Shown here: in pieces, positions 10,497-19,287 of the stretch
Layout: each line of letters starts with the position of its first letter
Position numbering within the stretch: the first letter of the stretch is position 1
The notes under the pieces: model-generated
Databases searched by the model: none
The model's input: only the letters and a program-made list of their open reading frames with translations
Told to the model about the DNA's origin: nothing
NCBI RefSeq assembly: GCF_002310815.1
Contig: NZ_CP011032.1
Coordinates: forward strand, 2,272,001 to 2,336,000
From: Pseudoalteromonas tunicata
Lineage (GTDB): Bacteria; Pseudomonadota; Gammaproteobacteria; Enterobacterales; Alteromonadaceae
Direction of reading: 5' to 3'
DNA: 64,000 bases
Position numbers and translations under genes: made by a program

Positions 10497-10512
10497 AGCG
10501 ATACTCGTGCCA
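10497..10512 (-). promoter_or_regulatory. Sigma-54 (-24/-12) promoter for the exporter operon
   Basis: Read on the minus strand the site is TGGCACGAGTATCGCT. It matches the RpoN consensus TGGCACG-N4-TTGCW at every defined base except one T to C in the -12 box, with the required GG/GC spacing. Transcription would start near 10486, leaving about 40 bases before the adaptor's ATG at 10446. The divergent neighbour encodes a sigma-54 activator, which supports the call. Not tested; it is a sequence match only. Confidence 0.8.
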
Positions 10513-10580
10513 AAATTAAAACCATTTAAAATCATGACGTTAAATAATTTACAATGTTATTAACCATATTTTTATTTCAT

Positions 10581-10727
10581 TTTCGGACCAATTAGTTCAG
10601 TTTTGAACTGCGTGATACGTTTTTGTGCCCAACAGAGCGGTTTAAAGCGCGGCACAACTAAAACGTGACGTAAAAAAAGCGGCGCCTTATCATCCCAAAA
10701 TCGGACTTCTGTAGTTCGATTTCGGAC
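10581..10727. promoter_or_regulatory. Putative enhancer sites for the sigma-54 activator
   Basis: TCGGAC occurs three times here: at 10583-10588, 10701-10706 and 10722-10727. The first two are followed by AGTTC (10594-10598 and 10713-10717), giving the imperfect dyad CGGAC-N5/6-AGTTC. A perfect dyad AGTTCA-N4-TGAACT lies at 10594-10609. These repeats lie about 60-215 bases from each of the two flanking -24/-12 promoters, the usual distance for upstream activator sites. Binding by the adjacent regulator is inferred. Confidence 0.55.
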
Positions 10728-10788
10728 AAGGTGACTCAATTTAGTGTTACTCTATCACTAACACACTGAAAAATTAGCGTTAAAATGC

Positions 10789-10804
10789 TGGCATACTTAT
10801 CGCT
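10789..10804 (+). promoter_or_regulatory. Sigma-54 (-24/-12) promoter for the regulator-kinase operon
   Basis: TGGCATACTTATCGCT matches TGGCA and the -12 GC with exact spacing, and shares the TCGCT -12 box with the divergent exporter promoter. The predicted start is near 10816, about 28 bases before the ATG at 10844. It would make the regulator autoregulated through the shared upstream sites. Confidence 0.65.
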
Positions 10805-10843
10805 TTATCATAACGGTTAGCACAGCAATAACTTGGAAAAACA

Positions 10844-12205
10844 ATGTCCGCCACGATTTTAATTATTGAAGACAGCCCCGAAATTCGCTTAAGCGCCCGC
10901 TTCATTTTAGAAGATCACCATTTTAAGGTGCTTGAAGCCGAAAATCCGTTTTATGCCCAAGAGCTACTTGATCAAGGCATTGAGGTGGATTTATTACTAC
11001 TGGATATGAATTTTAGCCGCGATACTACCTCAGGCGAAGAAGGGCTGAGTTTTTTAAAATACTTGCAAAAGCAGCAACTGAACCTGCCCGTGATAGCCAT
11101 GACGGCCTGGTCGAGTGTTGATTTAGCGGTAACAGCCATGCAACAAGGTGCCGTTGACTTTATCGAAAAACCATGGCAAAACCAGCGCCTAATTAGCCTG
11201 ATAAAACAGCAACTTAAATTAGCTGAACTGGCTAAACAAAACCAAAAACTCAATCAACAACTACAAAACAACGCATCGCCCACTTTTGTCTATCGCAGTG
11301 ATGTGATGACGCGTTTATTTAATGCACTTGGCAGCGTGGCGCAAACCGATGCAAATATTTTACTCACTGGAGAAAACGGCACAGGCAAAACTCAAATTGC
11401 CCAGTGGATCCACCAGCAATCTCAACGCCATAGCCACCCTTTTGTCGCTGTTAATATGGGGGCTATTCCTGAGAACTTATTTGAAAGTGAAATGTTTGGT
11501 CATAAAAAAGGCGCGTTTACAGATGCCAAAGAGCAACGAATTGGCCGTTTTGAGCTGGCCGATAGCGGTAGTTTATTTTTAGATGAAATGGCCAATATTC
11601 CGCTCTCACAACAAGCAAAATTGTTACGGGTGCTAGAAAAAAATGAATTCGAAATGGTCGGCTCAAGCCATACCCAACAAGTGGATGTTCGCTTGATTTG
11701 TGCCTCAAATGGCGACTTTAGCAAGCTGATTGACAATGAGCTGTTTCGCCAAGATCTTTATTACCGCGTTAATACCCTTGAATTTAGAGTGCCGGCACTA
11801 CGAGAGCGCACCGATGACATAGTGCCCTTAGCCGAACACTTTATTGCCCAGCATTGTGCTAAATATCAACGACCTGTATTAACCTTAACTGACGATGCAA
11901 AACACGCTCTGCGCCAATACCGCTGGCCTGGCAATGTGCGCGAGCTTGGCCATGTAATGGAACGTGCGGTGTTATTATCAAGTACAAATCAGATTGCTGA
12001 GGCGAACTTAAATTTACAACCGACCATTCACACTCAACGCTTACCCTTAATGACCTTGGCCCAAGCGGAGCGCACATTAATCGATTTGGCGCTTGAGCGC
12101 AGCCAAGGTAATATTCCTGCGGCGGCAAAATTACTGGGATTAACCAAGTCATCGATGTATCGCCGCCTCGAAAAGTACGCGATTGCGCACCATAAAGAAT
12201 CATAA
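10844..12205 (+). CDS. Sigma-54-dependent response regulator (NtrC family)
   Basis: This 453-residue activator has three domains. The receiver (1-120) has acidic residues E9/D10, phosphoacceptor D54 (LLLLDMNF) and K109. The AAA+ domain (about 145-375) has Walker A GENGTGKT (176-183), Walker B LFLDEM (244-249) and the sigma-54 contact loop reading GAFTDA at 223-228 instead of the commoner GAFTGA. The C-terminal Fis-type helix-turn-helix contains AAAKLLGLTKSSMYRRL. It overlaps the kinase gene by one base (TAATG), so the pair is co-translated. It faces the exporter operon across two sigma-54-type promoters and is the likely activator of both. Confidence 0.94.
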   Translation: MSATILIIEDSPEIRLSARFILEDHHFKVLEAENPFYAQELLDQGIEVDLLLLDMNFSRDTTSGEEGLSFLKYLQKQQLNLPVIAMTAWSSVDLAVTAMQQGAVDFIEKPWQNQRLISLIKQQLKLAELAKQNQKLNQQLQNNASPTFVYRSDVMTRLFNALGSVAQTDANILLTGENGTGKTQIAQWIHQQSQRHSHPFVAVNMGAIPENLFESEMFGHKKGAFTDAKEQRIGRFELADSGSLFLDEMANIPLSQQAKLLRVLEKNEFEMVGSSHTQQVDVRLICASNGDFSKLIDNELFRQDLYYRVNTLEFRVPALRERTDDIVPLAEHFIAQHCAKYQRPVLTLTDDAKHALRQYRWPGNVRELGHVMERAVLLSSTNQIAEANLNLQPTIHTQRLPLMTLAQAERTLIDLALERSQGNIPAAAKLLGLTKSSMYRRLEKYAIAHHKES

Positions 12206-13575
12206 TGCAGACAAAAAACACCGCCAAACCTCATACTTTTAGCTTTAGATGGTCACTCGAACAGACGCTCATTTGTTTTGCACTGCTCTCGTGCCTACTA
12301 AGTAGCGTGGCCTGTTATATCTTACTTGACCAGGTTGTGCTACATCAGAGTTTGCCTATCCTTGGCACGCTTTGCTTCATCGCTTTGTTTGGCTGGCTGT
12401 TTATGCTTTTTTATCGCACTGTGATTAATAGTTTTCATCGTAATCAGGCACATCTGGATGCCATCTTAAATGAAGACTACAACCAAATTGTTAAACCAAG
12501 TTACCCTGCGGGCTGCGTAAATACCCTCCAGCAGCAGCTAATCGCCCTCAGTGAGTCGCTGTATCAAAAAAAATCACGTTACGATCAACATGTTTTTCTA
12601 GTTTATCAACTGATCGCCCATTTTAATGTGCCCATTGTGGTGCTCGACCAGCGCGATAAACTCGATTACGCAAACCAAGCCTATGGTGATTTAAAGGGCA
12701 TGCCTTGGCAAAGCCTGCGCCATATGGGGGTAAGTAGTTTAGGTTTAGTGTTTAATAACGGGCAATGGCAATTTAGCGATGTGATCACCCAACAGCATTG
12801 GCAAATTCGCCACAGTGAATTTGTCGAGCAAGGCCAAACCCATCAACTATTAGTCATGATCAACATCAGCAGCGCCCTGCGCGAAAGCCAACTGAATGCT
12901 TGGCAGCAAATTATTCGGGTATTAGGCCATGAAATTCGCAATTCACTTACCCCAGTGGCCAGCATGGCCGAGAGCTTAGCAAGTCAACTGACTACCGAGC
13001 GCCAACAACAAGCGCTGGGCATTATTTCTGAGCGCTGTAATCACCTCAATGAATTTGTGGGACGCTACGCTTCAATCAATCAAAGGCTCACGTTAACGCC
13101 AAGCCTTATTGACTGTGAACCACTAATTGAACAAATTAAATTACTGTATCCTAAAGCACAGATCACTGCTGCTATTGACTGTTCACCGATTTATGCTGAT
13201 CGGACATTCTTATTCCAAGTGCTGATTAATTTAATTAAAAATGCGGTTGAAGCAAGTGCAGAGCCCGCGAAAATTAGCGTAAATATTAGTGCGCAAATTA
13301 GCCTCAATACGAGTGCACCAAACAGCCGCCAAAAAGCACCTAGCATCTATCAGATTATTGTGAAAGATTGTGGCCAAGGGCTCGCCAATCCCGATAATAT
13401 TTTTGTGCCTTTTTACACCACAAAACAAGGGGGTCAAGGCATTGGTTTAAGTTTTTGCCGCAACATTATAGAGCAGCATGGCGGCAGTTTAACCCTGACC
13501 AACAATACCGACCAACCCGGCGCGAGTGCCACCATTCTATTACCATACTTACATCGTGAATTAGGCTGTAAATAA
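12205..13575 (+). CDS. Membrane sensor histidine kinase (NtrY/NtrB-like)
   Basis: A 456-residue kinase with two N-terminal membrane helices (about 21-41 and 50-70) and almost no periplasmic loop, so it probably senses a membrane or cytoplasmic signal. A PAS-like region (about 125-225) is followed by the phosphoacceptor H242 in GHEIRNSLTP. The HATPase domain has N-box LINLIKNAVEAS, G1 KDCGQGLAN and F/G2 FVPFYTTKQGGQGIGLSF. The cognate partner is almost certainly the sigma-54 regulator whose stop codon its ATG overlaps. The lack of a sizeable sensor domain suggests it responds to envelope stress or exporter activity, which is inference. Confidence 0.92.
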   Translation: MQTKNTAKPHTFSFRWSLEQTLICFALLSCLLSSVACYILLDQVVLHQSLPILGTLCFIALFGWLFMLFYRTVINSFHRNQAHLDAILNEDYNQIVKPSYPAGCVNTLQQQLIALSESLYQKKSRYDQHVFLVYQLIAHFNVPIVVLDQRDKLDYANQAYGDLKGMPWQSLRHMGVSSLGLVFNNGQWQFSDVITQQHWQIRHSEFVEQGQTHQLLVMINISSALRESQLNAWQQIIRVLGHEIRNSLTPVASMAESLASQLTTERQQQALGIISERCNHLNEFVGRYASINQRLTLTPSLIDCEPLIEQIKLLYPKAQITAAIDCSPIYADRTFLFQVLINLIKNAVEASAEPAKISVNISAQISLNTSAPNSRQKAPSIYQIIVKDCGQGLANPDNIFVPFYTTKQGGQGIGLSFCRNIIEQHGGSLTLTNNTDQPGASATILLPYLHRELGCK

Positions 13576-13789
13576 GGTCTCTAGCGAAGCTCGATAAACA
13601 AGCTACCTCATCAGCGACGTAATATGTAACCTCAATACTGGATAATACATCAATCTTTGGCCACTATTTTTAACCAAAGCAGCGTTGGGTTAACGTCAAT
13701 AAAATCGACGCAGCAATAATTTTTCAAACAATCAGTAATCTGATGCTACCCTCAAGTCGTATCTAACAATAAGCAACTGGAGCCCAACG

Positions 13790-14059
13790 ATGAAAAACGA
13801 CTTGTCGAGTAAAACAATATTATCGGTTTTTGATTATATTCAGCGTAATGGTGAGCGATACGAACAAGGTTATTTGTATCAAGGAATAACCGCCTTTACT
13901 GACTTCGATGGCTATACAATTTATTTGCAAGGCAGTGGTGTTGTTATGCGGTTTGGCTTTCACAATACCTATCACCTTGACTACGAACAAGAAAAACAAA
14001 AAACCAATTTTATCCAAAAAATTGAATCCATAAAACATCAGATAGATCATACCCCATGA
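13790..14059 (+). CDS. Small conserved protein, probably DUF3081 family
   Basis: An 89-residue soluble protein with no signal peptide. The pattern YDYIQRNGERYEQG-like start, GITAFTDFDGYTIYL and FHNTYHLDYEQ resembles the DUF3081 family of Vibrio and Alteromonadales as I recall it. That assignment is from memory and needs a profile search. GGAG lies about ten bases before the ATG. It overlaps the next gene by four bases (ATGA), so the two are co-expressed. Function unknown. Confidence 0.75.
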   Translation: MKNDLSSKTILSVFDYIQRNGERYEQGYLYQGITAFTDFDGYTIYLQGSGVVMRFGFHNTYHLDYEQEKQKTNFIQKIESIKHQIDHTP

Positions 14060-14373
14060 GTCCTTTAGCAGGTCGCACTTACCGACAAAAACCAAAACGT
14101 AAAACATCATTACACCAACTTGAATTCATTCGTTTAGTTATTGCTGAATTAAAGCGTTCTCCTGATAAAATCAGCATTATCAAGCAAAATTGTGATTATT
14201 ACCGGCAACAAACCTTTCTTAAAAAAGGCTTTTTACTGGCGATTGAGCGTTTTGACTGGGTATTTGAAGTTGATGATGACATTGAACGGATTTGCCAGCA
14301 GATTCAAGCTGATGACTTTATTGGCAATCGGTTAAGGCGTTACCCGCTTTTATTTAAAGGCATAATTACTTGA
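14056..14373 (+). CDS. Small basic protein of unknown function
   Basis: A 105-residue protein I do not recognise. The first 20 residues are strongly basic (RTYRQKPKRKTS) and the rest is predicted mainly helical with charged clusters (FEVDDDIERICQQIQADD). There is no membrane segment or signal peptide. The ATG overlaps the stop of the DUF3081-like gene, so it is probably translated by coupling. A nucleic-acid-binding role would fit the basic N-terminus but is not shown. Confidence 0.65.
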   Translation: MSPLAGRTYRQKPKRKTSLHQLEFIRLVIAELKRSPDKISIIKQNCDYYRQQTFLKKGFLLAIERFDWVFEVDDDIERICQQIQADDFIGNRLRRYPLLFKGIIT

Positions 14374-14661
14374 TTGGTTTTGACTGACGTAAATTTAACT
14401 CAAGGTGATGTTTTAGACCGTTTGTGGCATTACCAAAACCAATGTATTACTTCAACGGCAAACACTCTCACATCACAAAGCTGACACTATACTATTTACT
14501 ATTGCTTATTTATCTAGTGGCTAGGATCAGTCGCGGACTCAGCCATTGTTATCAAACAAATACCGCTGCTTATCACCGTAGTTGACCTTTCATCATTAAG
14601 TTTAAATATTGGAACGTAATTAAACGATACTCAAGTCATCTTCTTGAATCGAGAAATTATT

Positions 14662-15123
14662 ATGAACACAACTTCAACTCAATCTGGCTATTATCAAGCT
14701 GTTTCGGACACGCACAATGCCGGTTTTATGCGCAGAGCCCTAGCCCACCTTATTGATGGTATCTTATTAAGTACGTTCTTAGCGGCCTGTTTTATTGTGT
14801 TTTACGGTGATAGCCAATGGCTCACTTTACAAAATTCTTGGAGCGTAAATTATATATTTTATGAAGAGTTATTACCCTTGGTGCTTGCGGTAGCTTTTTG
14901 GGTAAAAAAAGCGGCTACACCAGGTAAAATGGTGATGAATACCAAAGTGGTTGACGCAAATACTGGCTTAAACATATCCACCAGCCAAGCCTTATTACGT
15001 TACATAAGCTATTTTATTTCAGCATTACCGCTTGGTTTAGGTTTTATTTGGATTTTAATTGATGAGCAAAACAGAGCATGGCATGACTTGATTGCTGGTA
15101 CTGTTGTGGTAAAGCAAGCGTGA
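14662..15123 (+). CDS. RDD-family membrane protein
   Basis: A 153-residue inner-membrane protein. The RDD signature is near the N-terminus (FMRRALAHLIDGILL: R, then the D of HLIDG), with helices at about 30-50, 65-85 and 115-140, and the family's closing motif QNRAWHDLIAGTVVV. The frame is open back to a TTG at 14644, but the ATG at 14662 fits the family start better. RDD proteins are poorly characterised; some have been linked to ion exchange. It is followed by a strong bidirectional terminator. Confidence 0.85.
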   Translation: MNTTSTQSGYYQAVSDTHNAGFMRRALAHLIDGILLSTFLAACFIVFYGDSQWLTLQNSWSVNYIFYEELLPLVLAVAFWVKKAATPGKMVMNTKVVDANTGLNISTSQALLRYISYFISALPLGLGFIWILIDEQNRAWHDLIAGTVVVKQA

Positions 15124-15161
15124 GTTTAAATTAGATGGTTTTATTGCACTCACTTCATTTT

Positions 15162-15197
15162 AAAAACCAGCATTAATCAAGTTTAACGCTGGTTTTT
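15162..15197. terminator. Bidirectional rho-independent terminator
   Basis: A perfect 10-bp stem (AAAAACCAGC / GCTGGTTTTT) with a 16-base loop and a T-run on both strands. It lies between the RDD gene and the convergent serine-hydrolase gene and can serve both. Confidence 0.85.
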
Positions 15198-15236
15198 ATC
15201 ACTCTTCACTCTCTTTAAATTATCTCGCTCAGATCA

Positions 15237-16268
15237 TCAAGGATTCAAAATCCGAACTACGCGACTGAATATAATTTCTGACAAGTTCCAGTAATACAGT
15301 TTGCTATCAGTAGTATTGTTAAATTGCACCACGACTGTATCAATCTCTGTGTAGTATTTAGCATGGCTTTGAAATCCCGGTACCCAGCCACCATGTTCAT
15401 ACTCATAAATTGTAGAATAAATCTCCCGACCACCTTGTTTAAAAACCGAGCCATCATTCAGAGCTCGTAAAAAAATACCGACATCTTGTGCTGTCGCTAT
15501 CATAGAGCCGTAATCTGTTGCCTTGATGTTTTCGTCCACCCCAACATGATAGCCGCCCATTAATTTATCAAGCGTGACGTCACTTAACGAACCAAAAGTA
15601 TTGTGCAGTTGCAAAGGGATTAATATTTCATCTTTTATGAATTGAAACCTTGATTTTCCTGTTGTTTTTTCAATTAGTTTACCAATCAACAAATAATTAG
15701 TATTCGAATATTGATAATCGCTATCAGGTGCAAAATTAGCAGGTAGGTCAACAATGAGATCCAGCGCGCCTTGATAGCTGTCGGTTGGATTACTCCAAAA
15801 ATTTGGCGTATCGGTATAATTAGGAATACCACTTCTGTGCTGCAACAACATTTGAAGAGTGATTTTATCCGCGTTTTCTATTCGCCCAACTAGCTCTGGA
15901 AAATAATCTGCCACTGTTTTATTTAAAGCAAGTTGCTGACGATTGACCAACTTGGCAATCGCAACTGCGCTATAAAGCTTACTGATACTGCCAATTTTAA
16001 ATAACGCGTTTGGCAGAGCTGGTATTTTATTGACTCTGTCATGCCAACCAGCGGCATAAAATTCAGGCGGTTTACCACCTTGATCGACAAAAACCAAGAT
16101 GCCATCAAAACCATGATCCAATGCCTCATCAAGTTGAGCTTCAATCGTATTAGGTAAAGGCAATATCCAAGCTTTTACTAAAATCCACGGCACATATGTC
16201 AATGAGATTAAGGTGCTAATAAGCAAAATTATTCTTATTGATAGTTTTTTTTGTTTTTTATTCATCAT
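15237..16268 (-). CDS. Serine hydrolase, beta-lactamase/PBP4*-like family
   Basis: A 343-residue protein with an N-terminal membrane anchor or uncleaved signal (about 11-36), so it is probably periplasmic and membrane-tethered. The serine-penicillin-recognising motifs of the class C/esterase family (PF00144) are present: SISK (S94, K97), YSN in YQYSNTNYLLIG, and HGG in HGGWVPG replacing the KTG box, as is common in the EstB/peptidase branch. Such proteins are usually D-aminopeptidases, DD-peptidases or esterases rather than true beta-lactamases. It stands alone on the minus strand; the substrate is undetermined. Confidence 0.88.
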   Translation of the reverse strand: MMNKKQKKLSIRIILLISTLISLTYVPWILVKAWILPLPNTIEAQLDEALDHGFDGILVFVDQGGKPPEFYAAGWHDRVNKIPALPNALFKIGSISKLYSAVAIAKLVNRQQLALNKTVADYFPELVGRIENADKITLQMLLQHRSGIPNYTDTPNFWSNPTDSYQGALDLIVDLPANFAPDSDYQYSNTNYLLIGKLIEKTTGKSRFQFIKDEILIPLQLHNTFGSLSDVTLDKLMGGYHVGVDENIKATDYGSMIATAQDVGIFLRALNDGSVFKQGGREIYSTIYEYEHGGWVPGFQSHAKYYTEIDTVVVQFNNTTDSKLYYWNLSEIIFSRVVRILNP

Positions 16269-16713
16269 ATTTAGCTTTATAGCCCTTTTCTAGTAAGTCT
16301 TTTGCGACCCCCATGAAAATAGGGGACATAAATTCCGACTGGGTACGAAAAAATAACAAGCAATAATTTTTATAGTGGCAAATACTCGTCGCTTTAATTT
16401 ACATAAATCATTTTATTAGCGGTTAATTAAGTCTTAATTTGATTTTGATTACAACAACCAAATGGTTAGTTATTGCACCTAAAACAAAAAAGTACCTTGA
16501 ATAAATACCTTTAATAAAGACATTCAATAAAAAGTAGCTTGCACTGAATATTAACCGGCTGCAAACAACAAAACCTTCTCGCTTAGCGTCACATAAAGAC
16601 TAAATATGAATAAGCCGGCTGCTACAAAGGCGCTCGTCTATTTCTTTTTTATCTCGGTCAAAACAGTACAATAAGTGATAAAATCATCGAATTTATAAAA
16701 AGATGCATTAAAA
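16269..16713. other. Intergenic region without a recognised gene
   Basis: This 445-base AT-rich divergent spacer must hold the promoters of the serine hydrolase and the S66 peptidase. At 16310-16345 is a stretch reading ATAGGGGACATAAATTCC, which looks like relic ends seen near REP-associated transposase genes, but no transposase frame is present. The octamer CCGGCTGC occurs twice, about 60 bases apart (near 16555 and 16615). No RNA gene or convincing open frame was seen. Confidence 0.4.
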
Positions 16714-17769
16714 ATGAAAAAACCAAACAGATTAAAAATTGGCGATACACTTGCCATTGTTACACCCTCTTGGGGTGGACCAGCTTGTTTTGCTGAAGTA
16801 TTTAACTTGGGGATTAAAAATCTTGAATCACTAGGGTTTAAGGTCATCATCATGCCATCAGCCTGCTTAGATGCGCAGACTATTTATCATAATCCCAAGT
16901 TAAGAGCGGATGATATTCATCAAGCCTTACAAGACCCTAATATTGCAGGAGTTATCTCTGCGATCGGAGGGACAGATTCAGCAAGAGTATTACCCTATCT
17001 TGATCCTGAGATATTTCTAGAAAATCCTAAGTTTTTTATGGGCTTTTCAGATGCAACAACAATAACTACCTTTATTAACCAGTTAGGAATAGTATCGTTT
17101 AATGGCCCTTCTATTATGGCTGGTTTCTCTCAATTAAAAACGCACTCTGTTGAATATCAAACCTATCTATCAGACTTTATCTTTTCTAATCCTTGCGCAT
17201 TGAAGCTCCCTGCTTTTGATTACTACAGTGATGGTTATCCTGAGTGGTCAGAGCCCAAAAATCTAGGTCTATTAAAACCATTAAAAGTGAATAGCGGTCC
17301 GCACTTTATCCAAGGAAATGGGGTCGGCAGTGGCCAGCTTTTTGGCGGCTGTATCGAAGTATTGGAAATGCTAAAAGGAACACAATTTTGGCCTAACAGC
17401 GATTTTTGGCATAACAAGATACTGTTTTTAGAAACATCTGAAGATAAACCAAGTATTGATTACATCCAATTTTGGCTTAGAAATTATGGTGTTATGGGGG
17501 TGTTTGATAAGTTATCCGGCCTAATTTTTGGCAGAGCTCGAGACTATTCGGATGAGGAAAAACAGCAGTTAGATAAAGTTATTCTGCAAGTTATCGCTAT
17601 CGAATTTGGGCAAGGTGATTTACCGATTGTTACTAATATGAGTTTTGGCCACACAGACCCGCAAATCATTCTTTCGCTAGGAATAAACTATCAAATTGAT
17701 ACACAAAATCAGAGCATTACTCAACTGGAATCGAGTTTTAATGAAACCTATTTCAACCGTGAGCTGTAA
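16714..17769 (+). CDS. S66-family LD-carboxypeptidase / MccF-like peptidase
   Basis: A 351-residue cytoplasmic serine peptidase. The N-terminal part begins IGDTLAIVTPSWGGPA and carries SAIGGTDSARVLPYLD and the nucleophile elbow FMGFSDATT (S112). The C-terminal part has the catalytic Glu in LFLETSED and His in SFGHTDPQ, so the Ser-Glu-His triad is complete. The full-length GGCIEVLEMLKGT motif also fits the family. Family members either recycle murein tetrapeptides (LdcA) or give self-immunity to microcin-C-like compounds (MccF). Length and the long C-terminal region lean to the MccF-like branch. No microcin genes lie nearby. Confidence 0.88.
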   Translation: MKKPNRLKIGDTLAIVTPSWGGPACFAEVFNLGIKNLESLGFKVIIMPSACLDAQTIYHNPKLRADDIHQALQDPNIAGVISAIGGTDSARVLPYLDPEIFLENPKFFMGFSDATTITTFINQLGIVSFNGPSIMAGFSQLKTHSVEYQTYLSDFIFSNPCALKLPAFDYYSDGYPEWSEPKNLGLLKPLKVNSGPHFIQGNGVGSGQLFGGCIEVLEMLKGTQFWPNSDFWHNKILFLETSEDKPSIDYIQFWLRNYGVMGVFDKLSGLIFGRARDYSDEEKQQLDKVILQVIAIEFGQGDLPIVTNMSFGHTDPQIILSLGINYQIDTQNQSITQLESSFNETYFNREL

Positions 17770-18008
17770 AAATATCGACTAAAATAGGCCGAATTACAAA
17801 AGTAAAATAATTAACCTCAGCTCTGAATAAGACATTTACCAATTCATTAAATTAAAAGTAAATATTTAAATTTTTCATCGCTAGCCTGAGATAGATTTAT
17901 TATCCTGTATTGAGGTTAATGAGATCAACGCAATATTCAAAGGCATAGTACAACTCATCATAGTTTTATCTATGTCGCCAAACCGAAATGACTGCGTTGA
18001 TTGTCGAG

Positions 18009-18206
18009 TTATCTGAGAGGTTTAAACTTTTTGCTCATACCTTGACTAGCAGGAGATACCAGCTTGTAACCGAGCTTTTCATAAAATGCAGGTTCATCGG
18101 CAATCATTGAAATGTATGAACCAGCAGGGGCCACTGACGATAAGTAGTTATCGATTGTTAGCTCTATAAATAAACTGTTATTTGCTTTACATAATAAAAA
18201 AGCCAT
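18009..18206 (-). pseudogene. Remnant of a GNAT acetyltransferase (C-terminal fragment)
   Basis: The 65-residue frame ends in ADEPAFYEKLGYKLVSPASQ, the typical C-terminus of a GNAT acetyltransferase (beta 6 / helix 4 with FYEKLGY). The acetyl-CoA-binding motif (Q/R-x-x-G-x-G/A) and the whole N-terminal half are absent, the first 20 residues do not align with the family, and no ribosome binding site precedes the ATG. I see no remaining N-terminal half upstream in any frame. It is probably a decayed gene with an internal deletion. Confidence 0.7.
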
Positions 18207-18308
18207 TTTCTGTTGATGTGGTTTGAATTAAGTAATCGAGCACAGAGCAAGATTTTGCTACATATTGTGATTTATCGAATCATGTTTTAAAGATGATTTT
18301 TACCTATT

Positions 18309-18334
18309 AAAAAGCCCCATTGACTAATGAGGCT
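18309..18334 (-). terminator. Rho-independent terminator after the thioredoxin-like gene
   Basis: On the minus strand AGCCTCATT / AATGGGGCT forms a 9-bp stem (one G-T pair) with a 4-base loop, followed by TTTTT. It begins about 20 bases after the stop codon at 18354. Confidence 0.8.
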
Positions 18335-18353
18335 GATGAGTCAATACATGCAC

Positions 18354-19271
18354 TCAGTGTACTTTTTTTAATCGCGCTATTACGGCTGCTGAGTCAGTAA
18401 AATCGCTAATTTCTGTTAATACTTTGCCATCTTTAACTTTTAATAATACAGGGATTTTTCGTATATTAAACTGCTGGAACAAAACACCGTTGTGATCGAT
18501 TTTAAAAGGTAACTTCATCTCATACTTTACATTAAACTCTGCAAGCGCTTTATCATCTGTCCATAAGTGATTAACTATGCCAGTCCAGTTTACATTGGGT
18601 AATTTCGCAGCTAATGAATCGAGACCTTGTTGAGCATTTTTACACTGTGCAGCCATCTTGGGCCGAGAATCTGCAAGATACCAATCACACCAAGTGGCGC
18701 TGAAAAATAAATAGTGCTCTCCTCGCTGATAAGGTGCAAGTAGTCGATTTTGCTCGCTGACACTTACAGAGTCTGAAGATGCTAAAGGCAAATTTTGCCC
18801 TTGTGCTAGGCGCTCGATAAAACCTCCAAGCACCTTATCTGACTCATGACTGGTATAAACCTGTTGACCCTGATTATTCATTAATACCGAGTATGGGGTT
18901 CCTACAAGTCCCAGTTCTAAAGCTAGCTGCCCTTTGGCATCGGTCCAAATTGGCATTGTTAAACCGAAACGTTCAATAACGGCACTTACTTCCTCAGGTT
19001 TTTCATTAAAATCGATATTTACGGCGATAAAATTCACCTTGTCACCAAAACGTTGATAGAGCGACTGAAAATGTGGCATTTGTTCCATACAGGGCTTGCA
19101 CCAACTCGCCCACATTTTGACATAAAGCGGTTTATCTTTTGGTAATGTACTGAGATTAACCGAGGTAAAGCTTGGAAATGTTCGCAACTCCACCAACTGT
19201 AAATCGGTCGCTTTTGCTATTACGGGTTGAACTAAAACCAAGCACAGTAACAAGTAAAATATCTTACGCAT
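18354..19271 (-). CDS. Exported two-domain thioredoxin-like protein
   Basis: A 305-residue protein with a signal peptide (MRKIFYLLLCLVLVQPVIAKA). The first domain is TlpA/ResA-like with the redox motif WASWCKPC and FGLTMPIWTD / LGLVGTPYSVLMN (cis-Pro loop). The second domain (about 190-305) is thioredoxin-like with FFSATWCDWYL and IRKIPVLLKV, but its cysteines are not in a CxxC. It should act in periplasmic thiol redox. The ATG at 19271 is chosen over an upstream in-frame start because AGGAG sits eight bases before it and the signal peptide begins there. The AraC regulator gene ends 16 bases upstream, so they form an operon. Confidence 0.88.
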   Translation of the reverse strand: MRKIFYLLLCLVLVQPVIAKATDLQLVELRTFPSFTSVNLSTLPKDKPLYVKMWASWCKPCMEQMPHFQSLYQRFGDKVNFIAVNIDFNEKPEEVSAVIERFGLTMPIWTDAKGQLALELGLVGTPYSVLMNNQGQQVYTSHESDKVLGGFIERLAQGQNLPLASSDSVSVSEQNRLLAPYQRGEHYLFFSATWCDWYLADSRPKMAAQCKNAQQGLDSLAAKLPNVNWTGIVNHLWTDDKALAEFNVKYEMKLPFKIDHNGVLFQQFNIRKIPVLLKVKDGKVLTEISDFTDSAAVIARLKKVH

Positions 19272-19287
19272 TTGTATCTCCTTTTTG

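Noticed and set aside
16310..16345. Stretch resembling an end of a REP-transposase-associated element
   Set aside because: The match is from memory, there is no transposase frame, and no paired end was found in the window.
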